Shown here piece after piece: positions 1 to 6,986 of a stretch of 8,961 nucleotides of DNA. Below the pieces are notes generated by a model, which was not told where the DNA came from, did not search any database, and was given only the letters and a program-made list of their open reading frames with translations. The stretch lies in assembly GCA_028692205.1 (NCBI GenBank), contig JAQUXV010000086.1:1-8961 (forward strand), given 5' to 3'. Origin of the DNA: Eubacteriales bacterium. GTDB lineage: Bacteria; Bacillota_A; Clostridia; Christensenellales; Aristaeellaceae. The stretch's first letter is position 1; every line of letters begins with the position of its first letter. The translations under genes were made by a program, and so were the position numbers.

Positions 1-2
1 TG

Positions 3-1673
3 CACGTGCTTACGGGTGAAACCGGCGCGGGCAAGTCCATCGTTGTGGACTCGATCAACCTGATGCTGGGGGAACGAGCCGACCGCGGGTTGATCCGCAC
101 AGGCTGCGAAAAAGCGACGGTTGAAGCAATTTTTGATATCGGAGACTGCCCGCAGGTACGGGAACTGCTGGATGCCGAAGCATTGGAGCCGGAAGGAAAC
201 CTGCTGCCCGTAATGCGGGAAATCAGCACCGGCGAACGTAATGTTTGCCGCGTATGCGGGGTAATTGTGCCGGTTGCGCTGCTGAAACAGATATCCGGCT
301 ATTTAGTGGATATTCATGGCCAGCATGAGCACCAGAGTTTGCTGGACGCGAAAAACCATTTGGGCTTTCTGGATTCATTCGGCGACGAAACACACCGAAG
401 GCTGATCGCGGACGTGGGAGAAAAGTATCGTCTCTGGCGGGAAGCCAGTGCAAGCTTCAGCGCGCTTCGCAAGGAGAACGCGAAGCGTGAAAGCCGGATT
501 GCGGAGATTACCACCCTGTGCAAGGAGCTGGATGCGGCGCAGCTGGCCGTTGGGGAAGAGGAAAAACTGATTCGACGGCGTGAAAAGTTGGCCGACGCGG
601 AGAAAATATCCAACGCAATCGAGCTTGCGTATGAGAATATCACCGCCACGGAAGGCGCGCGGCTGGGCGTAACGCCCTTGCTGAAAGAGGCAGCGGAGGC
701 AATGGGGCGCATTGCGGAATACGATCCGCGCTACGCGGCCCTGCACGAGCGGCTTTCTTCGGCGTTTTATGAAGCGGAAGAAATGGGTATTGAGCTTCTC
801 GATTTGAACGAAAGTGAAACTTTCGATCCCGAAGAGAATGATCGGATTCTGGCGCGGCTGGACACCTATCGCCGTTTGGAGAAGCGCTACGGTATGGAAG
901 CGGACGAGCTGGTGGATTATGCCGAGCGCGTAAAGGACGAAATGCGTTCCCTTCATGCCATGGACGACCGTTTGCGTACGGCGGAGACGGCGTTTAAGGC
1001 AAAGCTGGCGGATTATCGCACGGCGGCGGAAGCGCTGACAGAATCACGCATGGAACTGGCCCGTAAATTTGAACATATTATGGAAAGCCAGCTAAGCGAG
1101 CTTGGGATGGGCAGCACGCGTTTTGCCTGCGAGTTTGCTGCGCCTGCGCCCGACCAGAAACGAATGCCCGCGTCGAATGGAGAGGACCATGTGGAATTCT
1201 TTATCGCGCCGAACGTTGGCGAGCCGCTGAAACCGTTGGCGAAAACAGCGTCCGGCGGCGAACTGTCGCGTATTATGCTGGCGATGAAAGCAGCGGGTGC
1301 CGACCGCGCCATGGTGCCTACTATGATTTTCGATGAGATCGACACCGGTATCAGCGGTCGTGTGGCGGGCGTTGTAGCCGAGAAGATGGACGACATCGCG
1401 CGGTACCATCAGGTGATTTGCGTTACGCATCTGGCGCAGATTGCCACGATGGCGGATACGCAATACCGGGTAGAGAAAAACGTGGCGGGCGAACGTACCC
1501 TGACCACGGTAACGGAACTTACGCCCGAACAGCGCGTGGGCGAGATTGCGAGGCTTGTGGGCGCCGATCTGCACCGTGACGACAGCGGTGTTGCCCATGC
1601 GCGAAGCTTGCTTTCGGCATCTGCGGAGCGGAAGAGCCAGAACCGCGAACACGTGGGGCAGGAGCGGCATTAA
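3..1673 (+). CDS. recN: DNA repair ATPase RecN, 5'-truncated by window edge
   Basis: RecN is an SMC-like ATPase that binds DNA ends and acts early in double-strand-break repair by recombination. The reading frame is already open at the left edge and enters directly in the Walker A motif (GETGAGKS), so roughly 30 N-terminal residues lie outside the window. Numbering from the GTG at 6 (not the real start), the visible parts are: Walker A at 4-11; the RecN-typical Q-loop HGQHEHQ at 104-110; a charged central coiled coil from about 130 to 370; the ABC signature SGGE at 416-419; Walker B with D443-E444; and the switch histidine H475 in VTHLAQIA. All ATPase residues are intact. A small oddity is RVCG just before the Q-loop, where the family usually has R-[IV]-N-G. 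The stop is TAA at 1671-1673. The C-terminal tail is short and polar. Identity is certain; the true start cannot be seen. Confidence 0.97.
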   Translation, partial: HVLTGETGAGKSIVVDSINLMLGERADRGLIRTGCEKATVEAIFDIGDCPQVRELLDAEALEPEGNLLPVMREISTGERNVCRVCGVIVPVALLKQISGYLVDIHGQHEHQSLLDAKNHLGFLDSFGDETHRRLIADVGEKYRLWREASASFSALRKENAKRESRIAEITTLCKELDAAQLAVGEEEKLIRRREKLADAEKISNAIELAYENITATEGARLGVTPLLKEAAEAMGRIAEYDPRYAALHERLSSAFYEAEEMGIELLDLNESETFDPEENDRILARLDTYRRLEKRYGMEADELVDYAERVKDEMRSLHAMDDRLRTAETAFKAKLADYRTAAEALTESRMELARKFEHIMESQLSELGMGSTRFACEFAAPAPDQKRMPASNGEDHVEFFIAPNVGEPLKPLAKTASGGELSRIMLAMKAAGADRAMVPTMIFDEIDTGISGRVAGVVAEKMDDIARYHQVICVTHLAQIATMADTQYRVEKNVAGERTLTTVTELTPEQRVGEIARLVGADLHRDDSGVAHARSLLSASAERKSQNREHVGQERH

Positions 1674-1684
1674 CCAGCTTTTTA

Positions 1685-1734
1685 TAGGCTGTCCGGCAGC
1701 AAGCCGATGCAAGCCTAAAGTAAATATTGCCGGA
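1685..1734. repeat. Overlapping inverted repeats just after recN
   Basis: Two mutually exclusive pairings are seen 12 nt past the recN stop. TAGGCT (1685-1690) pairs with AGCCTA (1712-1717), enclosing CGGC (1694-1697) with GCCG (1703-1706). Alternatively TCCGGCA (1692-1698) pairs with TGCCGGA (1728-1734), a perfect 7-bp stem. No T-run follows either arm, so this is not a standard intrinsic terminator. It may help end recN transcription or protect the mRNA 3' end; that is inference. Confidence 0.4.
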
Positions 1735-1763
1735 ACTAACGCGTTATCTCCGTATAGTTAAGA

Positions 1764-1819
1764 ACCAAAGCGACTCTATCTTTCCGATCAAAATTGCGGT
1801 ATTGTCGGCAGGCTTTGGT
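1764..1819. repeat. 8-bp inverted repeat in the recN-rnfC gap
   Basis: ACCAAAGC (1764-1771) is perfectly complementary to GCTTTGGT (1812-1819), with an inner CCGA (1784-1787) / TCGG (1805-1808) pair, so the segment can fold as a nested stem-loop. No T-tract follows. No known RNA family was recognised. From 1820 to 1900 the gap is AT-rich and I see nothing else in it. Confidence 0.35.
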
Positions 1820-1918
1820 GCATTAAGGATTTAAATAGCATAATCTCAATATATTGTACCAGATCATGCAAAAAACACACGAAATGCAGGAGAATCCCGC
1901 TTGCTTTTTCCCGTTTTG

Positions 1919-1927
1919 TGCTATACT
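1919..1927 (+). promoter_or_regulatory. Extended -10 promoter for the rnf operon
   Basis: TGC-TATACT is a good extended -10 element for the vegetative sigma factor, five of six matching TATAAT. The best -35-like hexamer, TTGCTT at 1901-1906, sits 15 bp upstream, which is short, so the TG extension probably carries recognition. Predicted transcription start is near 1934, giving an untranslated leader of about 135-140 nt before rnfC. No other comparably good promoter is visible in the gap. Confidence 0.6.
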
Positions 1928-1936
1928 ATTCAGGAT

Positions 1937-2029
1937 GGCACCGGAAAGTGCCTGTTTCATATGCGAAATTAAGGCTGGGCCACCCCAAACGGAGCGCGGA
2001 TACGGCAATATGGTGCCGTAGTCACGCCT
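1937..2029 (+). promoter_or_regulatory. Structured 5' leader of the rnf operon
   Basis: Three helices can form downstream of the predicted start site: GGCAC (1937-1941) / GTGCC (1948-1952) with a 6-nt loop; TGGG (1976-1979) / CCCA (1984-1987); and a perfect 7-bp TACGGCA (2001-2007) / TGCCGTA (2014-2020) with loop ATATGG. AGGC (1972-1975) can pair with GCCT (2026-2029) to close the last two into a three-way junction. The palindrome AACCGGTT follows at 2038-2045, then a purine-rich ribosome-binding region at 2054-2069. The layout resembles a cis-regulatory RNA, but I do not recognise a known riboswitch consensus, and short helices can arise by chance. Confidence 0.4.
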
Positions 2030-2072
2030 GAAAATGGAACCGGTTACGTCTTAAGAGGAAGGATAGAGGTCA

Positions 2073-3464
2073 ATGAGTCTGTTTCACGTTTTCCCCGGCG
2101 GGATCCACCCTATTGAAGGGATGAACGGGAAAGCGGTCACGTCCGTATTGCCGATTACGGAGCTTCCGCAACCGTCACGCGTGGCCATCCCGTTGCAGCA
2201 GCACATCGGCGCGCCCTGTAAAAGCCTTGTTTCCAAAGGCGACAGGGTAAAAGTCGGAATGATGATCGGCGAGCCTGTCGGCTTTGTGAGCGCGGCGGTA
2301 CACGCCAGCGTATCCGGCAAGGTGGTGGGCGTGCAGCCCTGTATCCTCGCGAACGGCACGCAGCAACCCTGCGTGATCATCGACAACGATTTTCAGGATG
2401 AGTGGGTGGAACTCACCCCCGTGGCCGAACCGGACAAGCTGGACGGCAAGATGCTGGCAGATGTGGCGCGAAAAGCCGGGCTGGTTGGCCTGGGCGGCGC
2501 TACCTTCCCGCATGCGGTCAAGTTTTCCCTGCCGCCGGACAAGCCTGTGGATATTCTGGTCCTGAACGGCGCGGAGTGCGAGCCGTATCTTTCCGCCGAT
2601 CATCAGCTGATGCTTGCCAATGCAAAGGAAATCATCGGCGGCGCGCTGGTGGCTAAAAACGCGCTGAAGATCAAAAAGGTAATCGTCGGCATCGAAAACA
2701 ACAAACCCGATGCCATCAAGGCGATGACGGAAGCCAGCGCGGGAGATGAAAGCGTAACCGTAGTCGGCCTGCCTGTGCATTACCCGCAGGGCGGTGAAAA
2801 ACAGCTTGTTTATGCGTTGACGGGGAGAACCGTTAAAGAGGGCGGCCTGCCGCTGGACAGCGGCGTAATCGTCGCCAACGTCGGAAGCACTTACGCGCTT
2901 TACCGCGCGGTATACGAAGGCCGCCCGATTGTGGACCGTGTGGTTACGGTCAGCGGCTGTGTAAAAACGCCCGCCAACTATCTGGCGCGCATCGGCACAC
3001 CGGTGGAATGGCTTTTGGATACATCCGGCGGGCTGTTGCCCAAAGCAAGGGTGCTCCTGTACGGAGGCCCCATGATGGGTATGGCGATCAGCCGTCTGGA
3101 CATTCCCGTTACCAAGGGATGCTCCGGCATTACGGCGCTTGAGAAAGCTTCGGCACTGGAAACGGAAAGCAACTGCATCCGCTGCGGCCGCTGCTCCGAA
3201 GTGTGCCCGATGAAGCTGGTGCCATCGATGCTGGATAAGCTGATGCGCAAGGATATGTTTGAGGAGGCCGAGCGTCAGGGCGTGATGAACTGCATCGAGT
3301 GCGGCGCCTGCACCTGGAGCTGCCCAGCCAAACGCCAGCTTACGCAAAGTTGCCGTACTAGCAAGCGGATTATTACCCAGCGCCGCAGAGCGGAAGCGGC
3401 TAAGAAAAAGGCGGAAGAAGAAAAGAAAAAGGCCCAAGCGGCCCTGAAAGAGGAGGCGAAGTAA
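2073..3464 (+). CDS. rnfC: Rnf complex subunit RnfC (NADH-binding, FMN/Fe-S)
   Basis: RnfC is the peripheral cytoplasmic subunit of the Rnf ferredoxin:NAD+ oxidoreductase, where NAD(H) reacts. At 463 aa it is near clostridial length and lacks the long repeat extension of E. coli RsxC. Residues about 1-110 match the RnfC barrel/sandwich start (GGIHP, QHIGAP, VHASVSGKV). The NuoF-like nucleotide/FMN part shows GLVGLGGATFP at 136-146 and NGAECEPY at 165-172. Two [4Fe-4S] motifs follow: C368-x2-C371-x2-C374-x3-C378 and C407-x2-C410-x2-C413-x3-C417. Residues 437-463 form a Lys/Glu/Ala-rich tail. ATG 2073 is chosen because it gives the family's N-terminus and has AGAGGAAGG (2054-2062) and AGAGG (2065-2069) upstream. 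It is the first gene of the operon; rnfD starts 1 nt after its stop. Confidence 0.96.
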   Translation: MSLFHVFPGGIHPIEGMNGKAVTSVLPITELPQPSRVAIPLQQHIGAPCKSLVSKGDRVKVGMMIGEPVGFVSAAVHASVSGKVVGVQPCILANGTQQPCVIIDNDFQDEWVELTPVAEPDKLDGKMLADVARKAGLVGLGGATFPHAVKFSLPPDKPVDILVLNGAECEPYLSADHQLMLANAKEIIGGALVAKNALKIKKVIVGIENNKPDAIKAMTEASAGDESVTVVGLPVHYPQGGEKQLVYALTGRTVKEGGLPLDSGVIVANVGSTYALYRAVYEGRPIVDRVVTVSGCVKTPANYLARIGTPVEWLLDTSGGLLPKARVLLYGGPMMGMAISRLDIPVTKGCSGITALEKASALETESNCIRCGRCSEVCPMKLVPSMLDKLMRKDMFEEAERQGVMNCIECGACTWSCPAKRQLTQSCRTSKRIITQRRRAEAAKKKAEEEKKKAQAALKEEAK

Positions 3465-3465
3465 C

Positions 3466-4455
3466 ATGCAGCGCAAACTGGTCGTATCCTCTTCCCCGCA
3501 CCTGCGCAACGAGGCGGTTTCCACGCAAAGGCTGATGCTGGACGTGATTATCGCCATGCTGCCCACTGCCGTCGCGAGCGTGATTCTTTTCGGCGGGGAC
3601 GCGTTGCGGCTTATTCTGGTCGCGGTGATTACCGCTGTGGCGGCGGAATACGTTTATCAAAAGGCAACCAAGCAAAAAGTAACGGTTTCCGACCTGAGCG
3701 CCGTGGTTACCGGTATGCTGCTGGCGTTTAATATGCCCGCAAGCGCGCCGTGGTGGATGGCGATGGTCGGTTCCTTGATCGCGATCATTCTGGTGAAACA
3801 GATGTTTGGCGGCATGGGACAGAATTTCATCAATCCGGCATTGGCGGCCCGCACGATCATGATGCTGTCGTGGACGTCGCTGATGGCCGCGAACGTGCTG
3901 CCGCACATCGGCCAGTGGATTACGCCGGTTTCGGCGGACGCGGTGGCATCCGCGACGCCGCTGGGTGAGAATCCCGCGTCGTATACCCTGTGGCAGCTGT
4001 TTTCCGGCAACATTCCCGGCATGCTGGGGGAAACCTGCAAACTCACGCTGCTGCTGGGCGGTATTTACCTGATCGTACGCCGTGTAATCGACTGGCGCAT
4101 TCCCGTTTCCTTCATTGTTACAGCAATCGTTCTGTTCTGGCTTCAGACGGGTGCGCTATATTCCACGGATTCGCAAAACGTTCTGTATCAACTGTTCAGC
4201 GGCGGGCTGATCCTGGGTGCGTTCTTTATGGCGACCGATTACGTTACCAGCCCCATTACGCCTCTGGGCCGCGTTATCATGGGCGTGGGCTGCGCGCTGT
4301 TCCTGTTTGTGATCCGCTTTTATAACGGCTCGTATCCCGAGGGCTGCTCGTTCGCTATCCTGTTTATGAACGTGCTTACCCCGCTGATCGACAAGCTGAC
4401 GACGCCTAAGCCGTTCGGCTATGTGAAGCCTGCCAAGGCCGGCAAGGAGGTGTGA
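3466..4455 (+). CDS. rnfD: Rnf complex membrane subunit RnfD (flavin-carrying)
   Basis: RnfD, a homologue of NqrB, is a polytopic membrane subunit that carries a covalently bound FMN and is linked to ion translocation. The 329-aa protein has the family N-terminus with SPH at 10-12, about nine to ten hydrophobic segments, and the conserved GQNFINPALAARTIM block. The flavin-attachment threonine is most likely T164, in D158-A-V-A-S-A-T164-P-L. The Asp at -6 and the Ala-Thr are kept, but the usual S/T-G before A-T is replaced by A-S, so covalent attachment is inferred rather than shown. The ATG at 3466 follows AGGAGG at 3451-3456 by 9 nt and the rnfC stop by 1 nt. In typical clostridial operons rnfG comes next; here rnfE follows immediately. 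The polar C-terminus ends in a short Lys-rich stretch. Confidence 0.95.
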   Translation: MQRKLVVSSSPHLRNEAVSTQRLMLDVIIAMLPTAVASVILFGGDALRLILVAVITAVAAEYVYQKATKQKVTVSDLSAVVTGMLLAFNMPASAPWWMAMVGSLIAIILVKQMFGGMGQNFINPALAARTIMMLSWTSLMAANVLPHIGQWITPVSADAVASATPLGENPASYTLWQLFSGNIPGMLGETCKLTLLLGGIYLIVRRVIDWRIPVSFIVTAIVLFWLQTGALYSTDSQNVLYQLFSGGLILGAFFMATDYVTSPITPLGRVIMGVGCALFLFVIRFYNGSYPEGCSFAILFMNVLTPLIDKLTTPKPFGYVKPAKAGKEV

Positions 4456-4457
4456 GC

Positions 4458-5099
4458 ATGAGCGAGAAAAAGAGCATTAAAGCCGTTTTCATGAACGGTA
4501 TTCTAAAGGAAAACCCGACGTTCCGCCTGCTGCTGGGCATGTGCCCGACGCTGGCTATTTCCACAGCGGTTACGCAGGGCATCGGCATGGGTCTGGCCAC
4601 GACATTCGTGCTTGTGTTCAGCAATCTGGTGATATCGCTTCTAAGAAACATCATCCCGGAAAAGGTGCGCATTCCCGCGTTCGTGGTGGTTATCGCGACG
4701 TTTGTGACCATTGTGGACCTGATTATGAAGGCGTTCCTTCCGTCGCTCAGCGCCTCGCTGGGCCTGTACATTCCCCTGATCGTGGTAAACTGCATTATCT
4801 TTGCGCGTGCCGAGTCTTTCGCGTCCAAAAACCCGCCGCTGTCCGCGCTAACCGATGGACTGGGCATGGGCCTTGGTTTCACGCTGTCGCTGACGCTGCT
4901 TTCCGCCGCGCGTGAAGTGTTCGGCAGCGGCACCTTCCTGGGTGTGCAGGTGATGCCCGCGAGTTACCACCCCATGGCGATCATCATTCGCCCTCCGGGG
5001 GGCTTTATCATGCTGGGTCTGCTGCTGCTGGCGGTGAACGCCGTGGTTAAGGCAATCCAGAAGCATAAGGCTGCCAAGGCGAAGGAGGAGATTGCATGA
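4458..5099 (+). CDS. rnfE: Rnf complex membrane subunit RnfE
   Basis: RnfE (NqrD family) is a six-helix membrane protein that pairs with RnfA in inverted topology. Together they hold a [2Fe-2S] centre within the membrane, which takes electrons from RnfB. The 213-aa product shows the family start (NGILKENPTFRLLLGMCPTLA) and both expected cysteines, C29 in LGMCPTLA and C112 in VVNCIIFARAE. The conserved AREVFGSGTFLG block lies late in the protein. I chose ATG 4458 because AAGGAGGTG (4444-4452) ends 5 nt before it; an in-frame GTG at 4452 overlaps that ribosome-binding site and is unlikely. The ribosome-binding site lies inside the end of rnfD, whose stop ends at 4455, so the two are tightly coupled. 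The stop overlaps the rnfA start (ATGA). The tail is Lys/Ala/Glu-rich. Confidence 0.95.
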   Translation: MSEKKSIKAVFMNGILKENPTFRLLLGMCPTLAISTAVTQGIGMGLATTFVLVFSNLVISLLRNIIPEKVRIPAFVVVIATFVTIVDLIMKAFLPSLSASLGLYIPLIVVNCIIFARAESFASKNPPLSALTDGLGMGLGFTLSLTLLSAAREVFGSGTFLGVQVMPASYHPMAIIIRPPGGFIMLGLLLLAVNAVVKAIQKHKAAKAKEEIA

Positions 5100-5683
5100 G
5101 CACATTGCTGTTGATCATCGTAGGCGGCGTGCTGGTAAACAACTTCGTCATGTCGCAGTTCCTGGGCATCTGCCCGTTCCTGGGCGTATCTAAAAAAACG
5201 GAAACAGCGCTGGGCATGGGCATGGCCGTTACGTTTGTTATGGCGATCGCGTCCCTGTTCACGTATGTTGTGCAGCACTATCTGCTGATTCCGTTGAACC
5301 TGGAATACATGCAAACTATCGCGTTCATCCTGATTATCGCGGTGCTGGTGCAGACGGTGGAAATCGTACTGAAGAAGATCAGCCGGTCGCTGTATCAGGC
5401 GCTGGGCGTGTATCTGCCGCTGATTACCACCAACTGCGCGGTGCTCGGCGTTGCAATTAACAACACCACCGCCGTGGAGGGCGGCTACAACCTTATTCAG
5501 TCTGTGGTCAACGGCACAGCCGGCGCGCTGGGCTTCACACTTGCGATTGTGGCGTTTGCGGCGATCCGTGAACGTATGGCCGTCAGCAACCTGCCGAAAT
5601 GGATGGATGGGTTCCCCGGCGCGCTGATCGCCGCGGGGCTGATGTCCATCGCTTTTCAGGGCTTTTCCGGAATGATCCACTGA
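5096..5683 (+). CDS. rnfA: Rnf complex membrane subunit RnfA
   Basis: RnfA (NqrE family) is the partner of RnfE: a six-helix membrane subunit contributing two cysteines to the shared intramembrane [2Fe-2S] centre. The 195-aa product has normal family length. It carries VNNFVMSQFLGICPFLG with C26 near the N-terminus, and YLPLITTNCAVLG with C114 in the fourth segment region. The later AAIRERM and GFPGALIAAGLMSIAFQGF blocks also fit the family. The start overlaps the rnfE stop as ATGA, with GGAGGAG at 5084-5090 upstream. It is the best-conserved subunit in this window and shows no irregularity. rnfB follows after 16 nt. Confidence 0.96.
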   Translation: MSTLLLIIVGGVLVNNFVMSQFLGICPFLGVSKKTETALGMGMAVTFVMAIASLFTYVVQHYLLIPLNLEYMQTIAFILIIAVLVQTVEIVLKKISRSLYQALGVYLPLITTNCAVLGVAINNTTAVEGGYNLIQSVVNGTAGALGFTLAIVAFAAIRERMAVSNLPKWMDGFPGALIAAGLMSIAFQGFSGMIH

Positions 5684-5699
5684 AGGAGGGCGTAACGAA

Positions 5700-6935
5700 A
5701 TGACCGGTATTTTAATCGGGACGGGCGTTCTGGCGGCTGTCGCACTGATTTTCGGCTTGCTGCTGACGCTTGTGAATAAGGCTTTTTCCGTGCCTTCCGA
5801 CCCTAAACGGGATCAGATTCGTGAAGCGCTTCCGGGCGCGAACTGCGGCGGATGCGGGTTTGCGGGCTGCGACGCGCTGGCGGATGCCATCGCTGCGGGA
5901 AAGGCGCCCGCCAATGCCTGCCCCGTAGGCGGGATCGACGTTGCCAAACGGGTGGCGGCGATTATCGGCGCGGATGCGGGAGCAGAGGAAACCCGCAAGG
6001 TGGCGACCGTCGTCTGCCAGGGTACCATTGACCGCTGCAAAACAAAGTTCATCTACCACGGCATTCAGGACTGTGTGGCCGCGACGCTGGTAAACGAAGG
6101 CAACCGCGCCTGCCAGTATGCTTGTTTGGGGCTGGGCACCTGTGTGCGCGCCTGTAAGTTCGACGCCATTCATATTGACGAATACTCCAAGATCGCCAAA
6201 GTGGACACGGATAAGTGTACCGGCTGCGGCGCGTGTGTGGCTGCCTGCCCGAAAAAGGTGTTGGATTTGCAGCCGGTCACCCTTCCGGTACGCGTGCTGT
6301 GCCGCGCGGCAGAAGAGGGCGTGCTGGTAAGCGACAACTGTAAAATCGGCTGCGTGGGCTGCGAGCTTTGTATGGATGCCTGCAAGTTTGACGCGATTAC
6401 CATGAAGAACCATCTGCCCATAATTGATCGCGACAAGTGTACCGGTTGCATGATGTGCGCCGAGGTTTGCCCGACGGAGGCCATGTGGGGCGATTTCGAC
6501 AATCGCCGCATCGCGCTGATCGACCGCGACCTCTGCATTGGCTGCGGCATTTGCAAAAAAATCTGTCAATTTGAGGCGATTTCCGGCGAGCGCAAGAGCG
6601 TGCATGAAATCAATGAAGCCTGCACAGGCTGCGGCCAGTGCGTGCCCAAGTGCCCCAAGAAGGCGATCACTTTGCCGGTTCGCGAACATGTGCGTGATGC
6701 AAACGCCAAGGTTGGCACCTCCGAAGAGGTAGCGGCCATCCCGAAGCCCGTCGTTGTGCAGAGCGCCGAGGCGAAAAAGGAAGCGCCGAAAGTGCAGCCG
6801 AAACCTGAAGCCGAAGCGAAGGCAGCCGAGCCCGCAAAGGCAGCGGAACCTGCTGTTAAGCCGGAGGAAAAAGCGGAACCGGCAGAAAAGCCCGAAATCA
6901 AACCCGAAACGAAGAAAGAAAAGGGCGAAGCCTAA
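5700..6935 (+). CDS. rnfB: Rnf complex subunit RnfB, long multi-cluster ferredoxin form
   Basis: RnfB is the membrane-anchored, cytoplasm-facing iron-sulfur protein that accepts electrons from reduced ferredoxin. An N-terminal membrane segment (about residues 4-26) precedes a 4Fe-4S domain with C49, C52, C57 and C74. A cysteine-rich region follows (C106, C113, C125, C138, C142, C147, C151), then ferredoxin-like sets at C173/176/179/183, C214/218/221/224/228, C247/250/253/257, C279/282/285/289 and C308/311/314/318. That is enough for about seven [4Fe-4S] clusters. Residues about 345-411 form a low-complexity Ala/Pro/Lys/Glu tail. At 411 aa it is about twice E. coli RsxB and longer than RnfB proteins I know from clostridia. 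ATG 5700 follows AAGGAGGG (5683-5690), which overlaps the rnfA stop. No frameshift is visible. It is the last rnf gene; proC starts 51 nt later. Confidence 0.95.
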   Translation: MTGILIGTGVLAAVALIFGLLLTLVNKAFSVPSDPKRDQIREALPGANCGGCGFAGCDALADAIAAGKAPANACPVGGIDVAKRVAAIIGADAGAEETRKVATVVCQGTIDRCKTKFIYHGIQDCVAATLVNEGNRACQYACLGLGTCVRACKFDAIHIDEYSKIAKVDTDKCTGCGACVAACPKKVLDLQPVTLPVRVLCRAAEEGVLVSDNCKIGCVGCELCMDACKFDAITMKNHLPIIDRDKCTGCMMCAEVCPTEAMWGDFDNRRIALIDRDLCIGCGICKKICQFEAISGERKSVHEINEACTGCGQCVPKCPKKAITLPVREHVRDANAKVGTSEEVAAIPKPVVVQSAEAKKEAPKVQPKPEAEAKAAEPAKAAEPAVKPEEKAEPAEKPEIKPETKKEKGEA

Positions 6936-6939
6936 TCAG

Positions 6940-6958
6940 CCGCGGTAACAACCTGCGG
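6940..6958 (+). other. Small hairpin between rnfB and proC
   Basis: CCGCGGT (6940-6946) pairs with ACC (6951-6953) plus GCGG (6955-6958) around a 4-nt loop, with one bulged T. There is no downstream T-run, so it should not stop transcription by itself. It could be a processing or stability element that separates rnf from proC expression; this is inference from one short stem. Confidence 0.3.
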
Positions 6959-6986
6959 GCAAAGTAACAACGAGGAGGCGCGCACG

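Noticed and set aside
1823..2008. 61-codon minus-strand frame in the recN-rnfC gap
   Set aside because: It crosses the predicted rnf promoter and leader, and has no motif or neighbour supporting it.
2175..3566. Open reading frame of 463 codons on the minus strand opposite rnfC
   Set aside because: It mirrors the certain rnfC gene, has His/Arg/Ala-rich composition typical of antisense frames in GC-rich DNA, and shows no family motif. The equal length is coincidence.
4452..4457. GTG start for rnfE two codons earlier
   Set aside because: The GTG is part of the AAGGAGGTG ribosome-binding site for the ATG at 4458.
5712..6689. Open reading frame of 325 codons on the minus strand opposite rnfB
   Set aside because: It is a shadow of the cysteine-rich rnfB coding strand; no domain is recognisable and the neighbouring genes all lie on the + strand.
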